From contig NZ_JAILMR010000026.1 of the NCBI RefSeq assembly GCF_024692365.1, positions 1-38,356 of the forward strand: DNA of 38,356 nucleotides. The letters are read 5' to 3'. Of the stretch, positions 17,779 to 24,863 are shown in pieces; position 1 is the stretch's first letter; each line of letters opens with the position of its first letter. A program made the translations under genes and the position numbers. Source of the DNA: Ruminococcus sp. (lineage in GTDB: Bacteria; Bacillota; Clostridia; Oscillospirales; Ruminococcaceae). The notes below the pieces were generated by a model that was not told the DNA's origin, searched no databases, and was given only the letters and a program-made list of their open reading frames with translations.

Positions 17779-18070
17779 TTCGCTTTTGTAACATTTATTG
17801 CTCAACATTTTCGTTAAAATTGCCGAATAACTCGCTTTAATAAAGTGGGTATTTAAACCAAAGTTCCAGTTTATTTTGCTACCCAACCAGCAAAGGAACT
17901 CCTTTTTACGTTATTATTATATAATTTTAACCTTTATTTTGCTTATCATTAATTGCTTCGCACTGACTATTTATTGCTAAAGTTGTCCGATTTGGTGATA
18001 ATTTTTACTTAATGTTCGCTTTTTTTGGCAAAATCTGCACAACTGTTCTCTTTTTTAGCAAATAATATTA

Positions 18071-18099
18071 TTGACTTTACGATTTATCAATGTTATAAT
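18071..18099 (+). promoter_or_regulatory. Sigma-A promoter of the ligand-binding GGDEF gene
   Basis: TTGACT (18071-18076), a 17-bp spacer and TATAAT (18094-18099). Confidence 0.8.
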
Positions 18100-18161
18100 T
18101 TTGATAGTATAGTACTTATGTCCTATTTATGTACAAAAAGAACATCAGTATCGGAGATGAT

Positions 18162-20063
18162 ATGATGATAAACAACAGAAAAAGCATAGCTATCTTCACC
18201 TGTCAGGTCACACTTGGCTACCGCAGATTTTTTTGCGAAGCGGTCAATCAAGCTGCGATCGAAAAAGGTTACAATGTTGTCTTCTATAATTTCTATGGCA
18301 TTGTAGGAAGTAAACATACGGATTACTCCGATTATGAATATAAACTCGTAGATGTCATCCCTTTCAGCCAGTTCAGCGGTATAATTTTCGATGAGGAGTC
18401 CATAGCCATAGAAGGTCTGGTCGATACACTTGTTGCCAAGATCAAAGAAAAAGCGACTTGTCCCGTAGTAAGCGTTTCAAGTTTCATTGAAGGTTTTTAC
18501 AACCTTTGCTTCGACGACGATGCAGGTATCGATCTTATCGTGAGACATCTGTACGATCATCACGGCTGCCGTAAGATAGGATTTCTTTCGGGACCCATGT
18601 GGCATATGGACGGAGTAAAAAGATATAACGCCTTCAAAGCGGCTATGACCAAATTAGGTCTGCCCGAGGAAGGCGCAGGCATATTCGAGGGCGATTTCTG
18701 GTATAACAAAGCCAAGGAAGCCGCCGAGTTCTTTGCAGGCGAGGGAAAAGAACTTCCCGAAGCTATCATATGCGCCAACGATTACAGCGCGATGGCACTT
18801 TGTCAGACATTAAAAGATAAGGGTCTGCGTATTCCCGATGATGTTATCATAACAGGCTTTGACGGAGTCGAAGAAGGTCAGGAGTATATCCCGAGACTGA
18901 CAACTGTTGACCACAGGCGTGATGATATCGCAAAACAGGCTGTTACGCTAATTGATAATATCCTGAAAGGGAATAAGTACCCCGAGACTTCTTATATAGA
19001 ACCCGAACTTATCCTCGGAGATTCATGCGGCTGCAACAGGGCCGATCCTAATGTAGAGATAGAAAGGCTGAACGACTACGCCGATTTTTCCAGAACAATC
19101 CATTATTATCTCGGTGATATTATTGGCGCTACCCTTAAAATGAATATAGTCGAAAGCATATCCGAACTTGAAAGGTCATTTGCCGATTATGCCGTTAATT
19201 TCGGAGGTTACAGAAGTTTCTGCGTTATGACTTATGTCGATGAGAACGGAAAAACTTCGCTTGAAAAGGGCATGAATGCCCCCACCCAAAAAGCTTATCC
19301 CTCAATTCTTGTTGACAGAAAGGGTGACTACAAGGGCATCGAACGCAAGGTCATAACTACCGATGAATTTCTGCCCACAGAATCAGTTGACGAACCCAGG
19401 ATAGTCTATATAACAAGTATGCACTGCGGTGACAGATGCTTCGGATACAGCTCTGTCTCCATGACAGGCACAGGAGCTTTCAACGAGTTCTACTACGTAT
19501 GGATAGCAACTCTCGCCGTGGCTATGGAATCACTGCTAAGGAGCAACAATATACATGAACTGATAAAGAATCTGGAAGATACCAGTGTCAGGGATGGTCT
19601 TACAGGACTTTACAACCGCCGCGGTTTTGAGCTTCGTTCAGATGAGTCAGCAAAATGCATGAAAAAGGGCAGCACAGCCTGTGCAATGGTCATAGATATG
19701 GACGGTCTCAAACGAATAAACGACCGCTACGGTCATGCCGAGGGCGATATCGCTATTAAAAATCTTGCCGATATCATTGGCACTGTATTCAAAGATAAAG
19801 CCATAGCAGGCAGAACAGGCGGCGACGAGTTCTACGTGTTCGTACCAGAATGCACCGAGGATACAGCTGCAATATTCAAAAAGCAGTTCTATTTCCTGTT
19901 ATCCGATATCAACAATAATTCGGATAAACCCTATGAACTGAGTGCAAGCTTCGGCGCCTGCGTTCATGAGATAACACCAAACTACAACGTAGAGGAACTT
20001 ATCCGCATAGCGGACGAGCGAATGTACGCCGAAAAACAGCAAAAACGTGCGCAGCGCATCTGA
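18162..20063 (+). CDS. Cytoplasmic LacI-type ligand-binding protein fused to GGDEF diguanylate cyclase
   Basis: This 633-residue protein has three parts. Residues 5-290 form a periplasmic-binding-protein-like sensor of the LacI/GalR kind (KSIAIFTCQV, IGFLSGPMWHMDG, AIICANDYSAMALCQTLKD, VIITGFDGVEEGQEYIPRL), ending in the DSCGCN motif near residue 288. There is no helix-turn-helix before it. A middle linker follows, and from about 478 a GGDEF domain (DGLTGLYNRRGFEL, VIDMDGLKRINDRYGHAEGD). The active-site GGDEF at about 553-557 is intact; no RxxD inhibitory site precedes it. It has no signal peptide or membrane segment. It probably makes cyclic di-GMP in response to a small ligand. An in-frame ATG at 18129 lacks a ribosome site; GGAG fits the ATG at 18162 or 18165. 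Confidence 0.88.
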   Translation: MMINNRKSIAIFTCQVTLGYRRFFCEAVNQAAIEKGYNVVFYNFYGIVGSKHTDYSDYEYKLVDVIPFSQFSGIIFDEESIAIEGLVDTLVAKIKEKATCPVVSVSSFIEGFYNLCFDDDAGIDLIVRHLYDHHGCRKIGFLSGPMWHMDGVKRYNAFKAAMTKLGLPEEGAGIFEGDFWYNKAKEAAEFFAGEGKELPEAIICANDYSAMALCQTLKDKGLRIPDDVIITGFDGVEEGQEYIPRLTTVDHRRDDIAKQAVTLIDNILKGNKYPETSYIEPELILGDSCGCNRADPNVEIERLNDYADFSRTIHYYLGDIIGATLKMNIVESISELERSFADYAVNFGGYRSFCVMTYVDENGKTSLEKGMNAPTQKAYPSILVDRKGDYKGIERKVITTDEFLPTESVDEPRIVYITSMHCGDRCFGYSSVSMTGTGAFNEFYYVWIATLAVAMESLLRSNNIHELIKNLEDTSVRDGLTGLYNRRGFELRSDESAKCMKKGSTACAMVIDMDGLKRINDRYGHAEGDIAIKNLADIIGTVFKDKAIAGRTGGDEFYVFVPECTEDTAAIFKKQFYFLLSDINNNSDKPYELSASFGACVHEITPNYNVEELIRIADERMYAEKQQKRAQRI

Positions 20064-20098
20064 CGGTTCGCTTTTTATATAATGGTATAGAACAGTAA

Positions 20099-20134
20099 AG
20101 AAAAAGCATGGCTTCGGCTGTGCTTTTCTTTTTG
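20099..20134 (+). terminator. Intrinsic terminator after the GGDEF gene
   Basis: AAAAGCATGGC, tetraloop-like TTCG, GCTGTGCTTTT and a T-rich tail. The same hairpin reappears inverted after rsmE at 23827. Confidence 0.88.
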
Positions 20135-20217
20135 CGTACAAAAAATATCCCAGATAAAACAAAAGGCGCTAAAAGCTGTTATTGTCCAAAAAAAGTTACC
20201 ACAAATCCGAAACTATG

Positions 20218-20226
20218 TGCTATAAT
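20218..20226 (+). promoter_or_regulatory. Extended -10 promoter of the small membrane protein gene
   Basis: TGC directly before TATAAT forms an extended -10; I see no good -35 box. Confidence 0.5.
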
Positions 20227-20271
20227 AAGTTCACGCCAAAGGGAAAAGGGCGTGGAAAGGAAGTTAGTAAA

Positions 20272-20595
20272 ATGGTACTTGTAGGCACACTGATAGTTTT
20301 GGTCATCAACGAATATTCCTCGGGCGAGGGTTGGTATAAGGGCGTTATAAAGGGTCTGATCGGCGCGGCAGGTCTGATCTGGGCGGCTACGGTTTCGCCT
20401 GCGAGAACTTTCATTATATGCATAATGCTGCTGTGCGCACTTGTGGCTGTTGAAATGGCACGTATCGACGACAGAAGAAAGTCGGCTGCAAAAAGGCTGA
20501 AAGAACTTGACGAACGGGACGAGGAGAGAAAAGCCCGCAACGCACGCAGAGGTCTGCATCTCACAAAGCGCCCCCGCAGAAGCAAGGCTGCTTGA
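20272..20595 (+). CDS. Small membrane protein with basic coiled tail, function unknown
   Basis: This is a 107-residue protein. Residues 1-65 hold two or three short hydrophobic segments (MVLVGTLIVLVI, VIKGLIGAAGLIWAATVS, TFIICIMLLCALVAVEMA). Residues 66-107 are a highly charged helix, DRRKSAAKRLKELDERDEER, followed by KARNARRGLHLTKRPRRSKAA. AAAGGAAG selects the ATG at 20272 over an in-frame ATG at 20182. The next promoter overlaps its stop codon, so it is separate from the lysozyme gene. I recognise no family; the cationic cytoplasmic tail could contact nucleic acid or lipid head groups, which is speculation. Confidence 0.7.
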   Translation: MVLVGTLIVLVINEYSSGEGWYKGVIKGLIGAAGLIWAATVSPARTFIICIMLLCALVAVEMARIDDRRKSAAKRLKELDERDEERKARNARRGLHLTKRPRRSKAA

Positions 20596-20620
20596 CAAAT
20601 GGGGTCTTCCATGCTATACT
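20592..20620 (+). promoter_or_regulatory. Sigma-A promoter of the lysozyme gene
   Basis: A perfect TTGACA (20592-20597) overlaps the previous stop codon; after 17 bp comes TATACT (20615-20620). Transcription would start near 20627, which excludes the upstream TTG at 20629 as a normal start. Confidence 0.8.
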
Positions 20621-20661
20621 AAGCACTGTTGCGTAAAAAATATGCATGGAGGAATGTAATT

Positions 20662-21396
20662 TTGAAATCAAAGAAATTGAAGCACGCTTTTGCCGTACTG
20701 GTGATACTTTGCGCGGCTATGGCGGCGTTTGCGGCGCTTTTGTGGTTCAGGGTTATAAAGATAAATCATCCAAAGGGGCTGAAAGGCGCGGATATATCGT
20801 CCTATCAGGGGCAGACTGACTGGGCTGAACTTTCACAGCACATGGATTTTGTATTTGTAAAGGCGACAGAGGGCAGCGGTTCAATTGATGATATGTTCGC
20901 GGAGAATTTCACAGGCGCGAAAGCTGCCGGACTTGTGACGGGAGCCTATCATTTTTTCAGCTTTGACAGTGCGGGAAGCACTCAGGCAGAAAATTACATA
21001 AACGCCCTTGAAAGCTCCACATCGATAACAGACGGTATGCTGCCGCCTGTTATCGATGTGGAGCTTTATGGGGAATATACGGATAATCCGAAGTCTGCGG
21101 CGGAAGCTGTACCCGAGATCAAGGCGATGATATCGGCGATAGAGGAAAAATACGGCGCAAAGCCGATAATCTATACAACTTTCAAGACGCGCTCGCGTTA
21201 CAAAGAAGCATTTGAGGGCTGTATGCTATGGGAGCGAAATGTATTTTTCAGACCTTTGCATAACGACTGGACATTCTGGCAGTACAGCGACCATGAAAAG
21301 TTCAGCGGCTATGACGGCGATGAAGAATTCATTGATATGAACGTGTTCAGCGGCAGCAGGGAAGACCTTGAAGCAATAACGCTTAAAACCCAATAA
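20662..21396 (+). CDS. Membrane-anchored GH25 lysozyme
   Basis: This 244-residue protein begins at a TTG codon: GGAGG at 20648-20652 is 9 bases before TTG 20662 and no ATG fits. A single N-terminal hydrophobic helix (AFAVLVILCAAMAAFAALLW) anchors or exports it. The rest is a GH25 barrel with GADISSYQGQTDW, FVFVKATEGSGSID, GAYHFF and the catalytic Asp-x-Glu in PPVIDVELYG, closing with WTFWQYSDHEKFSGYDGDE and the DMNVFSG end typical of the family. It hydrolyses the beta-1,4 bond of peptidoglycan. With no binding domain it is likely a housekeeping cell-wall enzyme, although a prophage origin cannot be excluded; no phage genes are nearby. Confidence 0.92.
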   Translation: MKSKKLKHAFAVLVILCAAMAAFAALLWFRVIKINHPKGLKGADISSYQGQTDWAELSQHMDFVFVKATEGSGSIDDMFAENFTGAKAAGLVTGAYHFFSFDSAGSTQAENYINALESSTSITDGMLPPVIDVELYGEYTDNPKSAAEAVPEIKAMISAIEEKYGAKPIIYTTFKTRSRYKEAFEGCMLWERNVFFRPLHNDWTFWQYSDHEKFSGYDGDEEFIDMNVFSGSREDLEAITLKTQ

Positions 21397-21493
21397 TGGG
21401 GGCTATGTGGCACATTACGGATATCCCATGTAAAAAACGCTCTGCAAAATTTGAATAAAATGACGAAAAATGTTTTTAGTTAGCCAACGTCGC

Positions 21494-21522
21494 TTGATTT
21501 TTTGAACAAAGTGTGGTATAAT
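21494..21522 (+). promoter_or_regulatory. Sigma-A promoter of the acidic anchored protein gene
   Basis: TTGATT (21494-21499), a 17-bp spacer and TATAAT (21517-21522). Confidence 0.75.
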
Positions 21523-21579
21523 ATCAGTAATCTGAATTTTGATTTAGAGAGATAATTTTTTAGAAATGGAGTGTTCAAA

Positions 21580-21894
21580 ATGGGAAATATTTTTAAGGCA
21601 TTACTCGCAATTGGCGTAGTTGCAGGCGGCGCTGCTGCTGTTATGGCATATAAGAAGCGCAAGGAGCTTGAGGATTACGATTACGAGGATCTTGATGACG
21701 ATTTCGATGACTGCATCGATGACACCACACCTGAAGAGGATCTTGACAAGGTCGAGGAGCCTGTTGATGACGTAGACCTGGCTGATAAGGTAGGCGAGGC
21801 TGCTGAGGATCTGGCTGAAAAGGCTGAGGAAGCAGTTGAAGACCTGGCAGATAAGGCTGAGGAATTCAAGGATTCTCTGACTGACGACGAGTAA
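21580..21894 (+). CDS. Acidic membrane-anchored helical protein, function unknown
   Basis: This 104-residue protein has an N-terminal hydrophobic segment (GNIFKALLAIGVVAGGAAAVMAY), then KKRK as a stop-transfer cluster. An extremely acidic stretch follows (EDYDYEDLDDDFDDCIDD). The C-terminal half has 11-residue-like amphipathic repeats, DLAEKAEEAVEDLADKAEEF. The pattern resembles YtxH-like small envelope proteins but I cannot assign it. GGAG sits 8 bases before the ATG at 21580; a GTG at 21571 overlaps that ribosome site. It has its own promoter and terminator. The acidic helix would lie in the cytoplasm if KKRK obeys the positive-inside rule. Confidence 0.75.
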   Translation: MGNIFKALLAIGVVAGGAAAVMAYKKRKELEDYDYEDLDDDFDDCIDDTTPEEDLDKVEEPVDDVDLADKVGEAAEDLAEKAEEAVEDLADKAEEFKDSLTDDE

Positions 21895-21911
21895 TATCAT
21901 ACTGATGATAC

Positions 21912-21941
21912 GGGCTGTGCATTAGTGCGCAGCCCTTTTTG
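21912..21941 (+). terminator. Intrinsic terminator after the acidic protein gene
   Basis: GGGCTGTGC, short loop, GCGCAGCCC and TTTTTG. Confidence 0.88.
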
Positions 21942-21947
21942 TGTATG

Positions 21948-22276
21948 CGACAGCAAATGAGGATAGAATGCCAAGGAAGAGAGCTTTGGGTCAAGCCTTT
22001 CGCGAAAGGCTTGCGGAGAGCACACCATCAGCAAAGCTGACGGTTAGAGGCAGAGCCTCTCGGTCAAGGCACAAAAGCGACGCGGCAACTATAAAAAGAA
22101 ATAGCGGACTATCTTTTGATCACAGGCGCGGGCAATCTCAAATATCCGAGCGTGAACAAAGCTATATCTCCCACACAGACCAATTGCGGGAACATTGCCC
22201 GCGCCCGCCGTCAAACAGCGAAGCGTTTTTGACGGCTCGACCCGAGGAACGAGGGGCGACAAACCCGTAGTACGTC
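21948..22276 (+). repeat. Dispersed structured repeat, full copy A
   Basis: This about 330-bp non-coding element is shared with copies B and C. In order: GGATAGAATGCCAAGGA; a perfect 22-bp palindrome (CAAGCCTTTCG/CGAAAGGCTTG, from 21992); the hairpin TCAGC-aaa-GCTGA; GAGGCAGAGCCTC; and GGTCAAGGCACAAAAGCGAC. A central stem follows, GCGCGGGCAAT (22126-22136) with ATTGCCCGCGC (22194-22204). Then come GCCGTCAAA-cagcgaagcg-TTTTTGACGGC and the end block TCGACCCGAGGAACGAGGGG. It sits after a terminator and is not part of a gene. A spurious reading frame (MPRKRALGQAF) runs through it. Confidence 0.88.
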
Positions 22277-22322
22277 TATTAAATGCAAACACGGATTAAT
22301 TAACGTTATTGGGATAGCATAT

Positions 22323-22681
22323 GGGACTGCGGTATCCGGTCGCCCCTCTCTCCGTTCGGGTCGAGAAATCCGATTCGCTATCGCTGTCCGATTTCATGCG
22401 CGGGCATAATTCACGCATACCAAAAGATACGGTCGTATACTTTGGTACACGCTCGTACTGTTTGGTAGCTGCGACTGCGTCGGCAGCGTGCCCGCGCATT
22501 TTTTGTATGAGTTCGTATCGCTCTTGTAGTTTGCTATGCATTTTGGTTTTGTGCCTTGGTGATTGAGGGCTCTGCCAACAGTCAACCAAGTTGACTGTGC
22601 AAACATCCCGCAAGCCTTTCGCGAAAGGCTTGACCCAAAGCTCTTCTCCTTGGCATTCTTATTTCAGTACTGCTGACAATT
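22323..22681 (-). repeat. Dispersed structured repeat, full copy B (inverted)
   Basis: On the minus strand this has the same order of blocks as copy A, with its 3' end 47 bp from that of copy A. The palindrome CAAGCCTTTCG/CGAAAGGCTTG is identical. The second hairpin is replaced by ACAGTCAA-cttgg-TTGACTGT. The central stem is ATGCGCGGGCA (22396-22406) with TGCCCGCGCAT (22489-22499) enclosing a further TACCAAA/TTTGGTA stem. The 3' hairpin is GAAATC/GATTTC around the conserved AGCGATAGCG loop. Stems are kept although sequences differ. Confidence 0.88.
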
Positions 22682-22686
22682 GCGTC

Positions 22687-22715
22687 TTTACTTTTGCCAT
22701 AAAACATGATATAAT
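22687..22715 (+). promoter_or_regulatory. Promoter of the U32-like gene
   Basis: TTTACT (22687-22692), a 17-bp spacer and a perfect TATAAT (22710-22715), starting immediately after repeat copy B. Confidence 0.65.
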
Positions 22716-22768
22716 GATAATATAAGTGTTGATCGATTATAAAAGAAAATCGATGAAAGGAAATTATT

Positions 22769-23725
22769 ATGAGAGTACGATTCCATTTGCCGGATTTTGC
22801 CGGTCATTTCAGATTTAATATTATCTTCGCAGAAATGCTGAAACGATGTCCCGAGTACTTCCGTGAAGGTGTGGAGATAGCTTCTGTTTACGGCTGTTTT
22901 CCTCCGTCGTTGTGGAACGGCGGTCGTATGTGCGGCGGTTACTGCGATAAGGATTATGTAAAGACGGTCATCGGGGCTTTTAACGAGAGAGGGATCCCGC
23001 TGCGATTCACTTTTACAAATCCCATGATCGAGAAAAAACATCTCAGTGATGATTTCTGCAATATGGTGATGAATGTTGCGAACAACGGTCTGAACGAAGC
23101 TATCGTATTTTCGCCGATACTTGAAGAGTATATCAGGAAACAGTATCCGAAATACAAGCTGACAAGTTCCACCTGCAAGCGTATCACCGACCCCGATGCG
23201 CTTTATGCGGAGGTCGAAAAGGATTATCATATCGTTGTTATCGACTATGATCTCAACAACAAATTCGATATACTTGAAAAGATACCCGACAAGGAAAAGT
23301 GCGAGATTCTAGTAAATGCCTGCTGTGACCCAGCCTGCAAAAGACGTTCCGAGCATTACAGATTCATCGGCTTACAGCAGATAGATTTCGCTAACCACGT
23401 AAAGAAGCACCCTGCTAACACATATTCTACCGATGAGCTTTACAGAAAGTATCCCGAGGCAAAGCAGTTCGCTAAATGTCCCAGTGTTAACAGAACTATT
23501 TTTGATATCCAGAATCTCAGCACCCATGTGACCCCCGATGATATCTGGAATAAGTACGTACCAATGGGATTCAGCCAGTTCAAGATAGAGGGCAGGACTT
23601 ATGAGACTCTCAACCTGCTTGAACACTATATGTACTACATGATAAAGCCCGAATGCAAGGATATCGCGAGATTTACTTTCCTCAGACAGCTTCGCGCGAA
23701 CGGCGTGCTGAAGCTTGATGAGTGA
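22769..23725 (+). CDS. Peptidase-U32-like TIM-barrel protein, function unknown
   Basis: This 318-residue cytoplasmic protein opens with RVRFHLPDFAGHFRFNIIFA. It contains the segment GFSQFKIEGRTYETLNLLEHY near residue 270; FKIEGR is a hallmark of the U32 family, whose better known members act in RNA hydroxylation or proteolysis. Other features are LVNACCDPACKRRSEHY (about 190-206) and KCPSVNRTIFDIQNLS, whose cysteines could bind a metal or cluster. It is shorter than RlhA/TrhP or classical U32 peptidases, so substrate and reaction are open. AAAGGAAA precedes the ATG. It stands alone between its promoter and a strong hairpin terminator. Confidence 0.65.
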   Translation: MRVRFHLPDFAGHFRFNIIFAEMLKRCPEYFREGVEIASVYGCFPPSLWNGGRMCGGYCDKDYVKTVIGAFNERGIPLRFTFTNPMIEKKHLSDDFCNMVMNVANNGLNEAIVFSPILEEYIRKQYPKYKLTSSTCKRITDPDALYAEVEKDYHIVVIDYDLNNKFDILEKIPDKEKCEILVNACCDPACKRRSEHYRFIGLQQIDFANHVKKHPANTYSTDELYRKYPEAKQFAKCPSVNRTIFDIQNLSTHVTPDDIWNKYVPMGFSQFKIEGRTYETLNLLEHYMYYMIKPECKDIARFTFLRQLRANGVLKLDE

Positions 23726-23757
23726 GGGTAGTTACCCTTTATAAAAGACAGTAAATG

Positions 23758-23807
23758 AAAAAGGCAGCACCACATATGATGTGTGGTGTTGCCTTTGTTG
23801 TTTTTCG
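23758..23807 (+). terminator. Intrinsic terminator after the U32-like gene
   Basis: AAAGGCAGCACCACA pairs with TGTGGTGTTGCCTTT, followed by GTTGTTTTTC. Confidence 0.88.
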
Positions 23808-23811
23808 TCAA

Positions 23812-23854
23812 ATAAAAAATACAGCTAGAAAGCACAGCCGAAGCCATGCTTTCT
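23812..23854 (-). terminator. Intrinsic terminator after rsmE
   Basis: On the minus strand AGAAAGCATGGC, TTCG, GCTGTGCTTTCT and, 7 bases on, TTTTTTATT. The hairpin core is 24 identical bases with the terminator at 20099. Confidence 0.8.
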
Positions 23855-23874
23855 GAATCTTTTCATATTATCGG

Positions 23875-24600
23875 TCAGATATTCCCGGTAATGCTCATGA
23901 CCACCGCTATCGCCGCCAGCGGTGCAGTCTCACAGCGCATTATCCTGGGACCCATACCAATTACCTTTGCGCCCTCAGCGCGGCATTTATCGACCTCCGC
24001 TTCATCAAAACCACCCTCACTGCCGATGAATATTCCGATGTCAAGGCAATCAGCGGGAACAGTCTTTGTCAGCGGTTCACCGCCCTTTTCGTAGCATATC
24101 AGACCAAGCTCATGTTCGCCCAGACGCTTCGCACATTCATCAGCTGATATAAGCTCGCACACCGTTGGAACAATGCTACGACCGCACTGTTTTGCGGCTT
24201 CAAGGGCTATCTTGTTAAGGCGCTCCCGCTTTTTGCGGAAACTCTTTTCATCAGGGCGGGAAACGCACCTTGAAGTCAGCACAGGCACTATCTCACTTGC
24301 ACCAAGCTCCACCGCTTTCTGCACGATAAGTTCCAGCTTGTCCGATTTCGGCATAGCCTGATAAAGAGTCACCCTGACAGACGGCTCGCCGCTGCCCTCG
24401 CTGACATTAAGCACCGTCAGCCCGCACTGTTCGTCCGAAACCGAATCCAGCCTGCAAGTGTAATCCTTGCCCTCACAGCAGACGGTCAGCTCGTCACCGA
24501 GCCGCATACGCAGGCTTCGCCCGATGTGTACAGCGTCCGCTCCGCTTATTACCGCGTGTTCTCCGTTTATATCCTCTTTATTTACAAAAAATCTTGGCAT
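23875..24600 (-). CDS. rsmE: 16S rRNA (uracil-1498-N3)-methyltransferase
   Basis: This 241-residue SPOUT methyltransferase has the N-terminal PUA-like part (MPRFFVNKED, HIGRSLRMRLGDELTVCCEG). Then come the RsmE blocks AMPKSDKLELIVQKAVELGA, LNKIALEAAKQCGRSIVP and the knotted cofactor site IGSEGGFDEAEV with GPRIMRCETAPLAAIAVVM. It uses S-adenosylmethionine to methylate U1498 in helix 44 of 16S rRNA. Length is normal for the family. GGAGGT precedes the ATG. In many Firmicutes rsmE follows prmA; here it is alone, with a candidate small RNA gene diverging upstream. Confidence 0.95.
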   Translation of the reverse strand: MPRFFVNKEDINGEHAVISGADAVHIGRSLRMRLGDELTVCCEGKDYTCRLDSVSDEQCGLTVLNVSEGSGEPSVRVTLYQAMPKSDKLELIVQKAVELGASEIVPVLTSRCVSRPDEKSFRKKRERLNKIALEAAKQCGRSIVPTVCELISADECAKRLGEHELGLICYEKGGEPLTKTVPADCLDIGIFIGSEGGFDEAEVDKCRAEGAKVIGMGPRIMRCETAPLAAIAVVMSITGNI

Positions 24601-24670
24601 AATCTACCTCCGCTGTGAAATAAGTAAAAACATTTACAATCTTTCATTTTTATCTCAAACCGTTTTCACA

Positions 24671-24698
24671 TTGCAAACACAATTTAGCAGTATATTAT
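24671..24698 (+). promoter_or_regulatory. Candidate promoter of the intergenic RNA
   Basis: TTGCAA (24671-24676), a 16-bp spacer and TATTAT (24693-24698). TTGCAA is self-complementary and could also serve as the -35 box of rsmE on the other strand. Confidence 0.45.
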
Positions 24699-24701
24699 TA
24701 A

Positions 24702-24850
24702 CTGTCGGAAAGCTCCGACGGCTTATGTTTCGGTATGTTGGCTTTTACCCCAAGCCTGCATATATACATAGTTGGCAGATCTATCTGCCGACTTCTCCCC
24801 TATAATTCTATTTTTTGTCTTTCACCCACATAACTTGTGGGTGTTTTTTC
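24702..24850 (+). ncRNA. Candidate structured small RNA with intrinsic terminator
   Basis: There is no reading frame here but four ordered stem-loops. Stem 1 is CTGTCGG/CCGACGG (24702-24721). Stem 2 is a long hairpin with small internal loops: TATGT..GTATG..GGCTT pairing AAGCC..CATAT..ACATA (24724-24770). Stem 3 is GGCAGAT-ct-ATCTGCC (24774-24789). The last is a terminator, CACCCACA-taact-TGTGGGTG with TTTTTTC (24823-24850). The terminator works only in the plus direction, yet no plus-strand gene precedes it, so it must end an RNA transcript. It does not match 6S, SRP, RNase P or tmRNA as I know them. Expression is unproven. Confidence 0.5.
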
Positions 24851-24863
24851 TTTTTATCGATAA

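Noticed and set aside
18162..20063. Calling the LacI-like protein a DNA-binding repressor of the solute-binding protein
   Set aside because: There is no helix-turn-helix before the ligand-binding domain; the output domain is GGDEF.
20629..20661. Upstream TTG start for the GH25 lysozyme
   Set aside because: The promoter predicts transcription starting around 20627, leaving no room for a ribosome site; GGAGG fits TTG 20662 instead.
20662..21396. GH25 lysozyme as evidence of a prophage
   Set aside because: No holin, capsid, integrase or other phage genes lie nearby; the enzyme has a membrane anchor and its own vegetative promoter.
21941..22270. Open frame reading MPRKRALGQAFRERL through repeat copy A (similar frames in copies B and C)
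   Set aside because: The frame is interrupted at different points in each copy, and conservation follows stem-loop pairing rather than codons; the apparent peptide is a by-product of the CAAGCC palindrome.
24702..24850. Reading the rsmE-upstream structure as 6S or SRP RNA
   Set aside because: The 5' and 3' ends do not pair into the 6S rod, and the SRP apical motif (GGAAG..) is absent.
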